DNA of 64,000 nt, from assembly GCF_038561935.1 (NCBI RefSeq), contig NZ_CP102770.1, positions 5,642,001-5,706,000 of the forward strand. Direction: 5' to 3'. The DNA comes from Myxococcus stipitatus (GTDB taxonomy: Bacteria > Myxococcota > Myxococcia > Myxococcales > Myxococcaceae). The translations under genes and the position numbers were made by a program. Positions within the stretch are counted from its first letter, which is position 1; every line of letters starts with the position of its first letter. The notes beneath the pieces are model-generated. The model did no database searches, was not told the DNA's origin, and worked only from the letters and a program-made list of their open reading frames with translations. Positions 19,331 to 28,602 of this stretch are shown here, in pieces.

Positions 19331-19680
19331 GTGAGGGAGCTCCCATGGGAATGCGCGGGGTAGGAGGCACCCGGAGGACCCCTGACGTCGGTTCCGACCC
19401 CTTGCCGGAAGTTCGGGGCTTCTCCGAATGACTACTCGGTGACAGTTGCTCACCTGCTCGGAGATTAGGCTCTTCACGGATGTAGGTTGAAAGGCGACCT
19501 TTCCTGTTTTTCTGGGCTCGCGAGATAATTCCATGAACACAGGAGACCTGGCCCAGGGAAATCCCGAATGAAATCAGTGGTTTGAAATCAATACAGGCGA
19601 AATTCCAGTCCTGGCGGACCTACCTGAAAGTTCAGGCGTCAAGACAACCAGGACTCCGCGCATGTCCGCGCGGCGACACG
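19331..19680. other. Intergenic region upstream of the giant protease
   Basis: The 350 bp lie between the protease start and the stop of the GFA-family gene. The stretch is more AT-rich than its surroundings around 19500-19640 and should hold the protease promoter on the minus strand. I could not identify a convincing -35/-10 pair. A 6-bp hairpin (GAAAGG, CCTTTC) at 19489-19503 is followed on the plus strand by TGTTTTTC, but no plus-strand gene precedes it. Confidence 0.5.
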
Positions 19681-20076
19681 TCACCGCTGGGGAAAGGTGT
19701 CGTACTTCAGCAAGTCGTCGGTGAGCTCGTAGTAGTCGCTCTTGCTGCCCACGTAGATGTGGGCCTTGCCACGCAGGCCCGTGGGCGCATCGAGCGTGCC
19801 GACGCAGATGGATGTCTTCCGTGTGTCGGAGCTGTCGTCGAAGAGCACGCTGGAGCCGCACTCGACGCAGAAGCCGCGCTTCGCCGAGGCGGAAACGGGG
19901 TGCCACTTGAGGCCCCGAGACTCCGTCAGTCGGAAGCCCTCGCGATCCACCGCGGAGTAGGCCCCGACGTGCCCATGCCACTTCCGGCACTTCGAGCAGT
20001 GGCAGTACGTCACCGCCGTCATCGGCGCCGTCACTTCGTATCGAATCGCACCGCAGAAGCAGCCGCCCTGGTTCAT
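19681..20076 (-). CDS. GFA/CENP-V-family zinc-binding protein
   Basis: The 131-residue protein matches the GFA (glutathione-dependent formaldehyde-activating enzyme-like) fold by its cysteine pattern: GGCFCGAIRY at the start, YCHCSKCRKWHG near 28-40, and FCVECGSS near 68. These Cys sets bind structural and catalytic zinc. The length is typical. Most family members have no proven reaction, so the formaldehyde link is only the family name. It is a single gene; a strong terminator separates it from the tRNAs upstream. Confidence 0.85.
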   Translation of the reverse strand: MNQGGCFCGAIRYEVTAPMTAVTYCHCSKCRKWHGHVGAYSAVDREGFRLTESRGLKWHPVSASAKRGFCVECGSSVLFDDSSDTRKTSICVGTLDAPTGLRGKAHIYVGSKSDYYELTDDLLKYDTFPQR

Positions 20077-20126
20077 GAGGCGGGCCTAGCGCGGCGCGCT
20101 TCGATGCGGCAATCCAAAAACCAAAA

Positions 20127-20154
20127 CCCCGACTTCCAGAGCTGGAAGCCGGGG
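20127..20154 (-). terminator. Rho-independent terminator of the tRNA-fMet unit
   Basis: On the minus strand a 12-bp stem (CCCCGGCTTCCA with its complement, one G-T pair) and a four-base loop is followed by TTTTGGTTTTTGG, a good T-tract. It lies 15 bp after the second tRNA. Confidence 0.85.
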
Positions 20155-20167
20155 TCTTGATTTGACA

Positions 20168-20242
<75 letters not shown>

Positions 20243-20264
20243 TCATGTTGTCTGCCTTTAAACA

Positions 20265-20299
20265 CCAGAGGCTCGGCGGTCTATTCTCCGAGCCTCTGG
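20265..20299 (-). terminator. Hairpin between the two tRNA-fMet genes
   Basis: A perfect 12-bp inverted repeat (CCAGAGGCTCGG and its complement) around an 11-base loop lies in the 66-bp spacer. On the minus strand it is followed by TGTTTAAAG, a poor T-run. It could be a partial terminator or a processing signal. Confidence 0.5.
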
Positions 20300-20308
20300 C
20301 ATCCTGAA

Positions 20309-20382
<74 letters not shown>

Positions 20383-20397
20383 TCAGCGGCGAGGGAG

Positions 20398-20426
20398 GTA
20401 GTACCGCCCCCCGCCCTTGAGCGCAA
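20398..20426 (-). promoter_or_regulatory. Sigma-70-type promoter for the tRNA-fMet pair
   Basis: On the minus strand, TTGCGC (20426-20421) and TACTAC (20403-20398) are separated by 17 bp, placing the transcription start a few bases before the mature tRNA 5' end. The spacer is G-rich. Both boxes deviate from consensus. Confidence 0.5.
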
Positions 20427-20442
20427 CATCTATTTCCAGCGA

Positions 20443-20471
20443 ACTCGAACACGCAGCACACGTGCTCGAGT
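20443..20471 (-). terminator. Hairpin terminator of the S1-domain gene
   Basis: An 11-bp stem (ACTCGAGCACG with its complement, one G-T pair) and a seven-base loop starts nine bases after the stop codon. There is no T-tract. Confidence 0.5.
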
Positions 20472-20479
20472 CCGATGAA

Positions 20480-22471
20480 TCACTTGCCGGACTTGCTGAA
20501 GAGGTCGGCGAACGTGCCGAAGCCCTTCTTGCCCGCGCCCTGCGGCTGCTGCGTCTTCTGCCACGCCTCCACCTCGGCGCGCTCTTCCGCGCGCACCGCG
20601 GCGGTGACGGACAGACGAATCTTGCCGGAGGCGTCGATGTCGAGAATCGCCACCTTCACCTCCTGGCCCAGCGCGAAGTGCTTGCGCATGTCCGTGCCGC
20701 GCTCGGTGCCCGTCTCGCTCGCGGGGAGCAGACCCTTGCCGCCCGGGAACGCGAGGAACACGCCGTAGGGCTCGATGCGGTCGATCTTGCCCACGACGAC
20801 CTGGCCCACCTTGGGACGCGGCGCGGCCGGAGCCGCGGGCGCCGCGGCCTTCTCCGCCGCCACGGGAGCCTGACGCTCCTCGGGAGGACGCTGCGCCTCT
20901 TCCTCGGTGATGCGGCGCAGGCCGATGCGCTTCTCGTTCGCGTCGATCTTCTCGACGGCGACCCAGACGGTCTCGCCCACCTGGACGACGTCGCGCGGGT
21001 GCGCGATGCGGCGGTCGCTCAGCGCGGAGATGTGCACCAGGCCATCCACGCCCGGACGCAGCTCCACGAACGCGCCGAACTGCTGGAGCCGGACGACCTT
21101 GCCCTGCAGACGGTCGCCTTCCTTGATCTCGGAGAGCGCCTTCTTGAACGGGTCCTCCTGGCGCGAGCGCATGGACAGCGTGATGCGCTCCTTCTGCTTC
21201 GCCTTGTCGGGCGAGTTCGGCTGCGCGGCCTCCATGCGCAGGATCTCCACCTCGACGTCATCGCCGACCTTCAGCACGTCGCTGGGGTGCCCCACGCGCG
21301 TGTACGAAAGCTCGGAGACGGGAATCATGCCCTCGACGCCGCCCAGGTCCACGAACGCGCCGAAGTCGCGCACGCCGGTGACCTTGCCCTTGACGACACG
21401 GCCCTCGGCCAGGTTCTTGCGCGTCTCGGTGGCGAGCTGACGCTGCTCATCCTCGAGCAGCGAGCGGCGCGACAGCACGACGTTGCGGTCCCGAACCTCG
21501 GTGACGCGGAACTTGAGCTTCTCGCCGATGAACTGGTCCGGCTTCTCGACGTAGCGCAGGTCCAGCTGGCTGATGGGGCAGAAGGCGCGCACGTCGCCAA
21601 TGGCGACCTCCACGCCGCCCTTGTTCACGCTCAGCACCATGCCCTCGACGGGCATGCCCGACGCGCGAGCCTCGGCCAGCATCGCCATGGACGCGCTGCC
21701 CTTGGCCAGCGCGCGGCTCAGGACGATGCCCTTGGCGCCCACCTCGATGACGTGCGCCTCCAGGCTGTCACCGACACCGAAGCGCAGGATGCCCTCGTCG
21801 TCCTTGAGCTCGCGCAGCTCGATCATCGCCTCGCTCTTGGACGCGCCCTCCAGCGACACGAACGCGGTGTCCGCGCCGAGCTGGAAGATGGTGCCCTTGA
21901 CCTTCTCGCCCAGGCGCACGCCCCGGCGGCCCGGAGCCCCACCCTCCTTGGCCTGCGCCTCGAACATCTCGGCGAAGGACTCGGACTCGGGGACCTCCTC
22001 GTACAGCGCGGAGGTCGGAGCCGGCGTCGGCGTCACGGGACGCGGTGCGGGCGCGGAAGCAGACGCCTCCGCCGCGGCCGTCGTGGCCTCCGCCGTCGCG
22101 GTGCCCTCGGCGGGGGACTCGCCCGCGGGCCCGCGCGTCTCGATGGCACCCGTCGCGCGCTTCACGACGACCATCGGACCGGACGGCCGGCGCTCGCCAC
22201 CGCCACCACCCCGGCGCTCTCCACCGCCTCGGGGAGGACGGCGATCCTCGCGCGGAGCCCCACCCTCGGGACGCGGCTGCGCGTCGCGGCCCTGGCCGGA
22301 ACCGCCGCGCTCGCCACCGCGACCGCCGCCACCGCTACGGCCTCCGCCCTCGCCACGGCCGCTGCCGCCCGAGGGGATGCCGAGCATCACGTCGCCGAAA
22401 GTCGCCTTCGGCTTCTTGGGGCCCATCCCGCCCGGACCACCAGCATTGGAACCGTTCTTCTCGTCGCTCAC
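20480..22471 (-). CDS. Five-S1-domain RNA-binding protein with Gly/Arg-rich N-terminal tail
   Basis: The 663-residue protein starts at a GTG with GGAAGG upstream. Residues 1-180 are low complexity: a Gly/Arg-rich tract (about 35-95, RGG-like) and an Ala/Pro/Thr tract (about 120-155). Five S1 OB-fold domains follow at about 187-253, 272-336, 357-435, 451-520 and 554-623. The third and fourth have the best motifs ([30 protein letters not shown]). It is S1-like, probably binding mRNA or ribosomes, but it is not the standard six-domain rpsA and the disordered tail is unusual for S1. A short motif FA(E/D)xF occurs at about 166 and near the C-terminus. It is a single-gene unit between murJ and the tRNAs. 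Confidence 0.88.
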   Translation of the reverse strand: MSDEKNGSNAGGPGGMGPKKPKATFGDVMLGIPSGGSGRGEGGGRSGGGGRGGERGGSGQGRDAQPRPEGGAPREDRRPPRGGGERRGGGGGERRPSGPMVVVKRATGAIETRGPAGESPAEGTATAEATTAAAEASASAPAPRPVTPTPAPTSALYEEVPESESFAEMFEAQAKEGGAPGRRGVRLGEKVKGTIFQLGADTAFVSLEGASKSEAMIELRELKDDEGILRFGVGDSLEAHVIEVGAKGIVLSRALAKGSASMAMLAEARASGMPVEGMVLSVNKGGVEVAIGDVRAFCPISQLDLRYVEKPDQFIGEKLKFRVTEVRDRNVVLSRRSLLEDEQRQLATETRKNLAEGRVVKGKVTGVRDFGAFVDLGGVEGMIPVSELSYTRVGHPSDVLKVGDDVEVEILRMEAAQPNSPDKAKQKERITLSMRSRQEDPFKKALSEIKEGDRLQGKVVRLQQFGAFVELRPGVDGLVHISALSDRRIAHPRDVVQVGETVWVAVEKIDANEKRIGLRRITEEEAQRPPEERQAPVAAEKAAAPAAPAAPRPKVGQVVVGKIDRIEPYGVFLAFPGGKGLLPASETGTERGTDMRKHFALGQEVKVAILDIDASGKIRLSVTAAVRAEERAEVEAWQKTQQPQGAGKKGFGTFADLFSKSGK

Positions 22472-22710
22472 CGCGGAGACCTTCCTGAGACGAAGTCAGC
22501 CCGGACTTACCGTGAAGCCAGGGCTCATGAAAAAGGCGGCGCACTCTACACGCGTGCCCTGTCCGGAGGAAGCCCCGAAGACAAACACACCGTCCGCGCC
22601 ACCGCCCGGACCATAACGACACCCGCCCGGCCCGACATCCTCTCCGGCAGCTCCTTGCAGCTCCAAGCACACGCCGCCTGCCCCGCGAGGAGCCGAGCAG
22701 TGGCGCGGAC

Positions 22711-24411
22711 TTAGCGGGCCCGGCGCAAGCGGCTCGTCACCTTGCGGAACACGGCCCCGGCCTCGGGGACCCCCAGCGCGGCGGCCACCGCGAAATAGAG
22801 GCCGCCCATGGGAATCGCGACGGCGACAAACCCCAGGATGGGGTGCAGGCGTGGAGGCGACAGGACCCCGCCCCCCCACTCCGCTTGCACTCCCGGCATG
22901 GGGCCCAGGGTGCTGGTGAGCGCCAGCTTCACGCCCAGGGCCACAAGCCCCCCCACCCCGGCCGCGAACCACAGCCGAGGCAGCAGCCCTCGGGGCACGC
23001 CCACCGGCCCCACCTGCTTCACCAGCTTGTGGCGCAACAGCGAGGACTCCAGCCACGCCACCAGGCCGCTGGACAGGGTGAGGCCCATGGCGCCCAGGTG
23101 CGGGGGAAGGCCCAGCCACTCCGGGAGGTGGAGCCCCAGGCCCCAGGCGGCCAGCGTCCCCACCGAGACGCGGACGACGGCGAAGCGCAGGGGCGTCTTC
23201 GGGTCCTTCAGCGCATAGAAGGCGGAGGCATAGAGGCGCCCCACGGTGGAGGCCACCAGCCCCACGGACGCGCCCATCAGCAGGTACCAGAGGTAGCGCG
23301 AGTCCGCCGCGTCGAAGCGGCCCGTCTGCAGCAGCGCCGCGGCCACCATGTCGCCGAGGAAGAGGAAGGCCGCCGCTGAGGGCACGACCCAGAAGGCGAT
23401 GCGTCGGGCGCCGGCGTCGATTCGCTGCCGCAGCTTCGCGGCGGCCTCCTCCTTCGAGCCCCCCGTCGCGCGCGCCAGCTCGGGCAGCTCCGCCGCCGAC
23501 ACCGCCATGCCGAAGAGGCTCACCGGGATGAGGTAGAGCGTCTGCGCGTAGACGAGCGAGGACATCGCGCGCACGGAGATGAGCGTGGCGAAGGCCGTGT
23601 CCACCCACGAGCTGAACTGCACCACCCCGCGCCCCAGCACCACGGGGCCAAAGTTCTTCAGCACCTGGCGCACGGGCTCCGCCGCGGTGGACAGCGACGG
23701 CCGGAAGCGCCCCAGCAGCCGCAGCACGCTCGGCACCTGCACGGCGAACTGGAGGAAGCTGCCCGCGACGACGCCGTAGGCCAGCACCTCCACGAGCGGG
23801 CCTTCGGTGTAGCGGCCCCCGGCGAGGAGCAGCGTGACGATGATGGCCCCGTTCCAGACCACCGGCGCCAGGTAGGACAAGAGGAAGCGGCGGTGGCTGT
23901 TGAGGATGCCCAGACACCAGGCGCTCAGCACCAGGAAGCCCGTGCCCGGAAAGAGGATGCGCACCACGCGGACGGCCAGCGCGTGGTCCTCACCGGTGAA
24001 GCCCGGCGCGACCAGGTCCACGAAGAACGGCGTGAACAGCATGCCCGCGCCCACGAGCACCGCCGTCGCCAGCGCCAGCAGGCCGAACACCGCGCCCGCG
24101 ACGCGGTCCGCCTCCTCCGTGTCCTTGCGTCCCAACAGCTGCGCATAGACGGGGATGAACGAGCCGGAGAGGACGCCCTCGCCGAACAGGTTCTGCAGGA
24201 AGTTGGGGATGCGCAACGCGGCCTTGAAGATGGCGGCCGCATCCGCGTTGCCCAGGTAGTGCGCGAAGACCCGCTCGCGCACCAGCCCCATGAGCCGCGA
24301 GGCCAGGATGCCCGTGGCGACGAGCAGCGCGCCGCGCCCTCCGGAGCGCTCGGGCCGAGGAGTCGGGGCGGCGGGAGGCGGCGGAGAAGGCTCGGGCGCG
24401 GAGGCAGTCAC
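22711..24411 (-). CDS. murJ: Lipid II flippase MurJ
   Basis: The 566-residue protein is a MviN/MurJ-family member of the MOP exporter superfamily. After a Pro-rich cytoplasmic N-terminus, the sequence GILASRLMGLVRERVFAHYLG and the following FKAALRIPNFLQNLFGEGVLSGSFIPVY are diagnostic of the family, and about 14 membrane segments follow. It flips the peptidoglycan precursor lipid II across the inner membrane. The C-terminus is basic (RLRRAR). It lies 239 bp upstream of the S1 gene and divergent from encB. No other cell-wall genes are adjacent. Confidence 0.93.
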   Translation of the reverse strand: MTASAPEPSPPPPAAPTPRPERSGGRGALLVATGILASRLMGLVRERVFAHYLGNADAAAIFKAALRIPNFLQNLFGEGVLSGSFIPVYAQLLGRKDTEEADRVAGAVFGLLALATAVLVGAGMLFTPFFVDLVAPGFTGEDHALAVRVVRILFPGTGFLVLSAWCLGILNSHRRFLLSYLAPVVWNGAIIVTLLLAGGRYTEGPLVEVLAYGVVAGSFLQFAVQVPSVLRLLGRFRPSLSTAAEPVRQVLKNFGPVVLGRGVVQFSSWVDTAFATLISVRAMSSLVYAQTLYLIPVSLFGMAVSAAELPELARATGGSKEEAAAKLRQRIDAGARRIAFWVVPSAAAFLFLGDMVAAALLQTGRFDAADSRYLWYLLMGASVGLVASTVGRLYASAFYALKDPKTPLRFAVVRVSVGTLAAWGLGLHLPEWLGLPPHLGAMGLTLSSGLVAWLESSLLRHKLVKQVGPVGVPRGLLPRLWFAAGVGGLVALGVKLALTSTLGPMPGVQAEWGGGVLSPPRLHPILGFVAVAIPMGGLYFAVAAALGVPEAGAVFRKVTSRLRRAR

Positions 24412-24442
24412 GGGCGAAGGACTCTATGCGTGGCGTCAAGTG

Positions 24443-24456
24443 GCATGAAGCATGAA
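24443..24456 (+). repeat. Tandem 7-bp repeat GCATGAA upstream of encB
   Basis: Two abutting copies of GCATGAA lie 60 bp before the encB start in the 104-bp region shared with murJ. The preceding TGGCAT gives a near match to a sigma-54 -24 element, but the -12 position reads GA instead of GC. Confidence 0.35.
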
Positions 24457-24515
24457 ACCGGACGTGCCCTGTTTCTCTTGACGGTCCTGCGGCGGATTGC
24501 GAGGGTCCGTCCTGA

Positions 24516-24992
24516 ATGGCCGAAACCCCGGACAGCGACCTGGACGACGTGGCGCGCATCCGCCGCGTGTTGGCGCGTGAGCTCGAGACCATCAACGAGT
24601 ACGAGTCTTTTGCTCGCGCCTCCTCCCACCCCGAGGTGAAGGCGTTCTTCCTCCACCTCGCGAGCGAGGAGAAGGAGCACGTCTTCGAGGCGGTCCACAT
24701 GCTGCGCATGCTGGACACCGGCCAGGACACGCACTTCGCCAGCCCCATCGCCCCGGGGCACTTCCAGCAGGCCGTCGCGGGGGCGCCGACCGCTCCCGCG
24801 CAGGTCCACGTGCCCGCGCCGGCCCCGGCGCCCGCCGCGATTCCGGCCCGTACGCCGACCGAGCCGCTCACCTCGCTTCCCCCGCAGCGCCTCATCTACG
24901 GCCTGCCGGCTCCCCCGCCCTCCGCGGAATCCCACCCCCTCACGGTGGGCTCGCTTCGCCGCGGTGGCGGCGGGCGCGGTGGCAATCGTTGA
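24516..24992 (+). CDS. encB: Encapsulin cargo: ferritin-like protein EncB
   Basis: The 158-residue protein has an N-terminal two-helix encapsulated-ferritin domain (about 8-68). E22, Y29, E52 and H55 have the spacing of the ferroxidase residues E32, Y39, E62 and H65 known from Rhodospirillum EncFtn (30 residues between the Glu pair, then ExxH in EEKEH). A disordered Ala/Pro linker (about 85-135) leads to the encapsulin-targeting peptide LTVGSLRR at residues 142-149 and a Gly/Arg tail. In M. xanthus EncB, the same motif directs cargo into the EncA shell, where iron is oxidised and stored. encA follows after 46 bp. A second docking segment may exist around PQRLIYGL (123-130). Confidence 0.92.
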   Translation: MAETPDSDLDDVARIRRVLARELETINEYESFARASSHPEVKAFFLHLASEEKEHVFEAVHMLRMLDTGQDTHFASPIAPGHFQQAVAGAPTAPAQVHVPAPAPAPAAIPARTPTEPLTSLPPQRLIYGLPAPPPSAESHPLTVGSLRRGGGGRGGNR

Positions 24993-25038
24993 CGCCGTTC
25001 CCCTCCCCTCTCCTTGCTGAGTTTCTGGAGACTGTTCG

Positions 25039-25905
25039 ATGCCTGACTTCCTTGGACATGCCGAGAACCCGCTCCGTGAAGAAGAGTGGGCGCGCCTGAA
25101 CGAAACCGTCATCCAGGTGGCGCGGCGCTCACTCGTGGGCCGGCGCATCCTCGACATCTACGGGCCGCTGGGCGCGGGCGTCCAGACGGTGCCCTACGAC
25201 GAGTTCCAGGGAGTGTCCCCGGGCGCGGTGGACATCGTCGGCGAGCAGGAGACCGCGATGGTCTTCACCGACGCGCGCAAGTTCAAGACCATCCCCATCA
25301 TCTACAAGGACTTCCTTCTGCACTGGAGGGACATCGAGGCGGCGCGCACGCACAACATGCCGCTGGACGTGTCCGCCGCCGCCGGCGCCGCGGCGCTGTG
25401 CGCCCAGCAGGAAGACGAGCTCATCTTCTACGGTGACGCCCGGCTCGGCTACGAAGGGCTGATGACGGCCAACGGCCGGCTCACCGTGCCGCTCGGGGAC
25501 TGGACGGCGGCGGGCGGCGGCTTCCAGGCCATCGTCGAGGCCACGCGCACGCTCAACGAGCACGGCCACTTCGGCCCGTACGCGGTGGTGCTATCGCCGC
25601 GCCTGTACTCGCAGCTGCACCGCATCTACGAGAAGACGGGCGTGCTGGAGATCGAGACCATCAAGCAGCTCGCCTCGGACGGCGTCTACCAGTCCAACCG
25701 CCTGCGCGGCGACTCCGGCGTGGTGGTGTCCACGGGCCGGGAGAACATGGACCTGGCGGTGTCCATGGACATGGTGGCGGCCTACCTGGGTGCCTCGCGG
25801 ATGAACCATCCGTTCCGCGTGCTGGAGGCGCTGCTGCTGCGCATCAAGCACCCGGATGCCATCTGCACCCTCGAGGGCGCTGGCGCGACCTCGGCCCGTC
25901 GCTAG
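25039..25905 (+). CDS. encA: Encapsulin shell protein EncA
   Basis: The 288-residue protein has the HK97 fold of family 1 encapsulins. It matches the M. xanthus EncA type in length and features: N-terminal [17 protein letters not shown], the E-loop region DVVGEQE-like [13 protein letters not shown], and C-terminal [22 protein letters not shown]. The protein self-assembles into an icosahedral compartment. The upstream gene encodes its cargo, and a GGAG lies eight bases before the start. Its role is iron storage and protection from oxidative stress, as established for the M. xanthus homologue. The next gene is a response regulator 23 bp downstream, probably co-transcribed. Confidence 0.97.
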   Translation: MPDFLGHAENPLREEEWARLNETVIQVARRSLVGRRILDIYGPLGAGVQTVPYDEFQGVSPGAVDIVGEQETAMVFTDARKFKTIPIIYKDFLLHWRDIEAARTHNMPLDVSAAAGAAALCAQQEDELIFYGDARLGYEGLMTANGRLTVPLGDWTAAGGGFQAIVEATRTLNEHGHFGPYAVVLSPRLYSQLHRIYEKTGVLEIETIKQLASDGVYQSNRLRGDSGVVVSTGRENMDLAVSMDMVAAYLGASRMNHPFRVLEALLLRIKHPDAICTLEGAGATSARR

Positions 25906-25928
25906 TCCGCCTGACTCATCCCGCTGCC

Positions 25929-27353
25929 ATGGCCAAGGTGCTGGTGATTGATGACGAGGTGAACCTTCGCAAGGTTCTCGCCGCGATGTTGCGCAGGGAT
26001 GGGTTCGACGTCACCGTCGCGGAGAATGGCGAGCAGGGACTGGCGGAGTTCCAGAAGAACGGCGCCGACATCGTCGTGACGGACCTGGTGATGCCCAAGG
26101 TGGGCGGCATGGAGGTGCTCAGCACCGTCCGCGCCGCCAACCCGGACGTCCCCGTCATCATCATCACCGCGCACGGCACGGTGGACTCCGCCGTGGACGC
26201 CATCAAGGCGGGCGCGTTCGACTACATCACCAAGCCCTTCGACCAGGCGGAGCTGTCCTCCGTCGTCGCCAAGGCCGCGAAGACGAACGAGAGCGCCCGC
26301 CGCTCCGTGCGTCCCGACGTCAAGGCGCGCGCCGCCATCATCGGCGAGGCGCCGCAGATGCAGGACGTCTACAAGGTCATCGACAAGGTGGCGGACACGC
26401 CCTCCACGGTGCTCATCACCGGCGAGAGCGGCACGGGCAAGGAGCTCATCGCCACCGCGCTGCACGGGGCCTCCAGCCGTCGCGACAAGCCGTTCATCAA
26501 GATCAACTGCGCGGCCATCCCCGCCACGCTCCTGGAGAGCGAGCTGTTCGGCTACGAGCGCGGCGCGTTCACCGGCGCCGTCACGTCCAAGCCTGGCCGC
26601 TTCGAGCTGGCCGACGAGGGCACCCTCTTCCTGGACGAGATTGGCGAGATTCCCGTCGAGATGCAGGTGAAGCTGCTGCGCGCGCTCCAGGAAGGCGAGT
26701 TCGAGCGCGTGGGTGGCATCAAGACGACGCGCGTCGACGTGCGACTGGTGGCCGCCACCAACCGCGACCTGCAGGCGGAGATTGAAGCGGGCCGCTTCCG
26801 CAAGGACCTGTATTACCGGCTCGCGGTGGTGCCGCTCACCCTGCCCCCGCTGCGGGAGCGCCGGAGCGACATCCTCATGCTCGCGCGGCACTTCGTCGAC
26901 AAGTACAACCGCCGGCTGAACAAGAAGATTGAGGGCATCGCGGACGACGCGCTCGCGCTGCTCCAGGCCTACTCGTGGCCCGGCAACATCCGCGAGCTGG
27001 AGAACCTCATCGAGCGTGTCCTGCTGTTCGCGGACGGGCCGTTCATCACGGCCAAGGACCTGCCCGAGCCCGTCCGCCACGGAGCGGGCACCCAGCCAAG
27101 CGCCACGCCAGCCTCCTCCGCGCCCGCCATGGAGGTCCCCGCGGGCGAGGTGGGCCTGAAGGATATCGTCCGGATGAAGGCCGCGGAGCTCGAGCGCGAC
27201 CTCATCGTCAAGAAGCTGGAGGAGACGGGCGGCAACGTCACGCGCGCCGCCCGCCTGCTGCAGATCAGCCGGAAGTCGCTGCAGACCAAGATGAAGGAAT
27301 TCGGCCTGCGCGACACCACGCCCGACGAGCAAGAGGACGGCCCCGAGGATTGA
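25929..27353 (+). CDS. NtrC-family sigma-54 activator with receiver domain
   Basis: The 474-residue protein has a receiver domain (about 1-120) with the acidic pair DDE, phospho-acceptor Asp in VVTDLVMP (about D54) and Lys in ITKPF. A sigma-54 AAA+ domain (about 140-375) follows with Walker A GESGTGKE, the sigma-54 contact loop GAFTGA, Walker [10 protein letters not shown] and an arginine-finger region. A Fis-type helix-turn-helix lies at about 420-460 ([19 protein letters not shown]). All key residues are present, so it should be an active enhancer-binding protein. It starts 23 bp after encA. No sensor kinase gene is nearby. Targets are unknown; the encapsulin genes are an obvious but untested candidate. 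Confidence 0.93.
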   Translation: MAKVLVIDDEVNLRKVLAAMLRRDGFDVTVAENGEQGLAEFQKNGADIVVTDLVMPKVGGMEVLSTVRAANPDVPVIIITAHGTVDSAVDAIKAGAFDYITKPFDQAELSSVVAKAAKTNESARRSVRPDVKARAAIIGEAPQMQDVYKVIDKVADTPSTVLITGESGTGKELIATALHGASSRRDKPFIKINCAAIPATLLESELFGYERGAFTGAVTSKPGRFELADEGTLFLDEIGEIPVEMQVKLLRALQEGEFERVGGIKTTRVDVRLVAATNRDLQAEIEAGRFRKDLYYRLAVVPLTLPPLRERRSDILMLARHFVDKYNRRLNKKIEGIADDALALLQAYSWPGNIRELENLIERVLLFADGPFITAKDLPEPVRHGAGTQPSATPASSAPAMEVPAGEVGLKDIVRMKAAELERDLIVKKLEETGGNVTRAARLLQISRKSLQTKMKEFGLRDTTPDEQEDGPED

Positions 27354-27432
27354 CCCTCGGCTGGCGGAATTCCTCATCGCGGGCGCTGGTTTTCGCGCCC
27401 GCCCCACCCTTTCCAACCCTCCGGGAGCCTGC

Positions 27433-28506
27433 ATGCGGCCGAACCTTCCCACCCTCGGTGCCCCTCCGAAACGGAGCCCCATCGGGCCCGTGGTCGCCGT
27501 GTCGCTCATCCTGGGCGGCGCCGCGGGAGGCGTCTGGTGGTGGAAGCAACGGATGGCCGCCGCTGCCCCGCAGGAGGCCACGGCCACCCCCACCGCCGAG
27601 GGTGAAGGCACCGCGGCTCCGCCCCCCGCGGACACCGCCGCGCCCGCGAATGGCACCGCCCAGGCCCCCGCCGCCGCCGCCGCGCCCGTGGACCCGGTGA
27701 AGGCCGCCGGCCTGGAGCATGCGTCGATGCGCATCGAGGGGCCCCTGGAGACCGCGCTCATCCGGTCGGCCGGAGGCGACGTGGGCCCCGCACTGGCGCA
27801 GGTGGTGACGCGGACGCTGGTGTGGTGGGTGGAGGTGCCCGGCGAGATCCTCCGGGGCGACACGCTGGACGTGCTCTACCAGCGCCGCACCAACGAGGAG
27901 CCGCTGGTCCACGCCGTGCGCTTCACCAGCGCGAAGCTGGGCAAGACGATGAGCGCCTTCCGGTTCCAACCCGAGGGCGAGAGCACGCCGCGCTACTACC
28001 TGCCCACGGGCGACGAGCTGGAGCTGCGCCTGGAGAAGTCCCCCGTGGATGACTACGAGCAGGTGACGTCCCTGCTGCGCGACGGGCGCCGCCACAAGGG
28101 CGTGGACTTCCGCACCCCGGTGGGCACGCCCGTGAAGGCGCCCTTCTCCGGCGTCGTCAAACGCAAGAACTGGAACTGGAGCAGCAACGGCAACTGCCTG
28201 GAGCTGGTCGAGTCGGGGGGCCGCGGCCGCCGCGCGCTCTTCCTGCACCTGGACGAAGTGGACAAGGACATCCGCCCGGGCACCCGCTTCAACGTGGGCC
28301 AGGTCGTCGGCCGCAGCGGCAACACGGGCCGCTCCTTCGCACCCCACCTCCACTACCAGCTCATGACGCAGGATGACCAGGTGCTGGACCCCTTCGACCA
28401 GCACAAGACCTACCGTCGCTCCCTGGCCGCCCGGTACAAGACGGCCTTCGACGACGAGGTGCGCCGCCTGGAAGGGCTGCTCGGGACGTCCGTCGCGGGG
28501 AAGTAA
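27433..28506 (+). CDS. Membrane-anchored M23 (LytM) peptidase
   Basis: The 357-residue protein has an N-terminal membrane segment (about 19-37, IGPVVAVSLILGGAAGG), an Ala/Pro-rich linker (about 45-95), a middle domain and a C-terminal LytM domain. Zinc ligands and catalytic residues are seen in HKGVDF (HxxxD) and PHLHY (HxH), so the enzyme should be active, unlike many EnvC/NlpD-type LytM proteins. It would cut peptidoglycan cross-bridges in the periplasm. It lies 79 bp after the response regulator, so it may be in the same unit. Its length and architecture match M23 proteins found widely in delta-type proteobacteria. Confidence 0.88.
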   Translation: MRPNLPTLGAPPKRSPIGPVVAVSLILGGAAGGVWWWKQRMAAAAPQEATATPTAEGEGTAAPPPADTAAPANGTAQAPAAAAAPVDPVKAAGLEHASMRIEGPLETALIRSAGGDVGPALAQVVTRTLVWWVEVPGEILRGDTLDVLYQRRTNEEPLVHAVRFTSAKLGKTMSAFRFQPEGESTPRYYLPTGDELELRLEKSPVDDYEQVTSLLRDGRRHKGVDFRTPVGTPVKAPFSGVVKRKNWNWSSNGNCLELVESGGRGRRALFLHLDEVDKDIRPGTRFNVGQVVGRSGNTGRSFAPHLHYQLMTQDDQVLDPFDQHKTYRRSLAARYKTAFDDEVRRLEGLLGTSVAGK

Positions 28507-28520
28507 AAGCAACCCGATTC

Positions 28521-28549
28521 TTGACACTCCTCCAACGGCGCGGCTAGCT
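28521..28549 (+). promoter_or_regulatory. Sigma-70-type promoter for the outer-membrane protein gene
   Basis: A consensus -35 TTGACA (28521-28526) and a -10-like CTAGCT (28544-28549) are separated by 17 bp. They lie about 55 bp before the start codon of the next gene. Confidence 0.5.
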
Positions 28550-28602
28550 GGAAGCCCCCCGGGCTTGCCGGAAGGTCCGGGCGTTTCGCCGTCGGAGGTC
28601 GG

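Noticed and set aside
19489..19510. Hairpin plus T-run on the plus strand
   Set aside because: No plus-strand transcript precedes it, so a terminator role has no client; the stem is only 6 bp.
20417..22714. A 765-codon plus-strand frame over the S1 gene
   Set aside because: Antisense shadow of the S1 gene; Leu/His/Arg-rich with no domain and no ribosome site.
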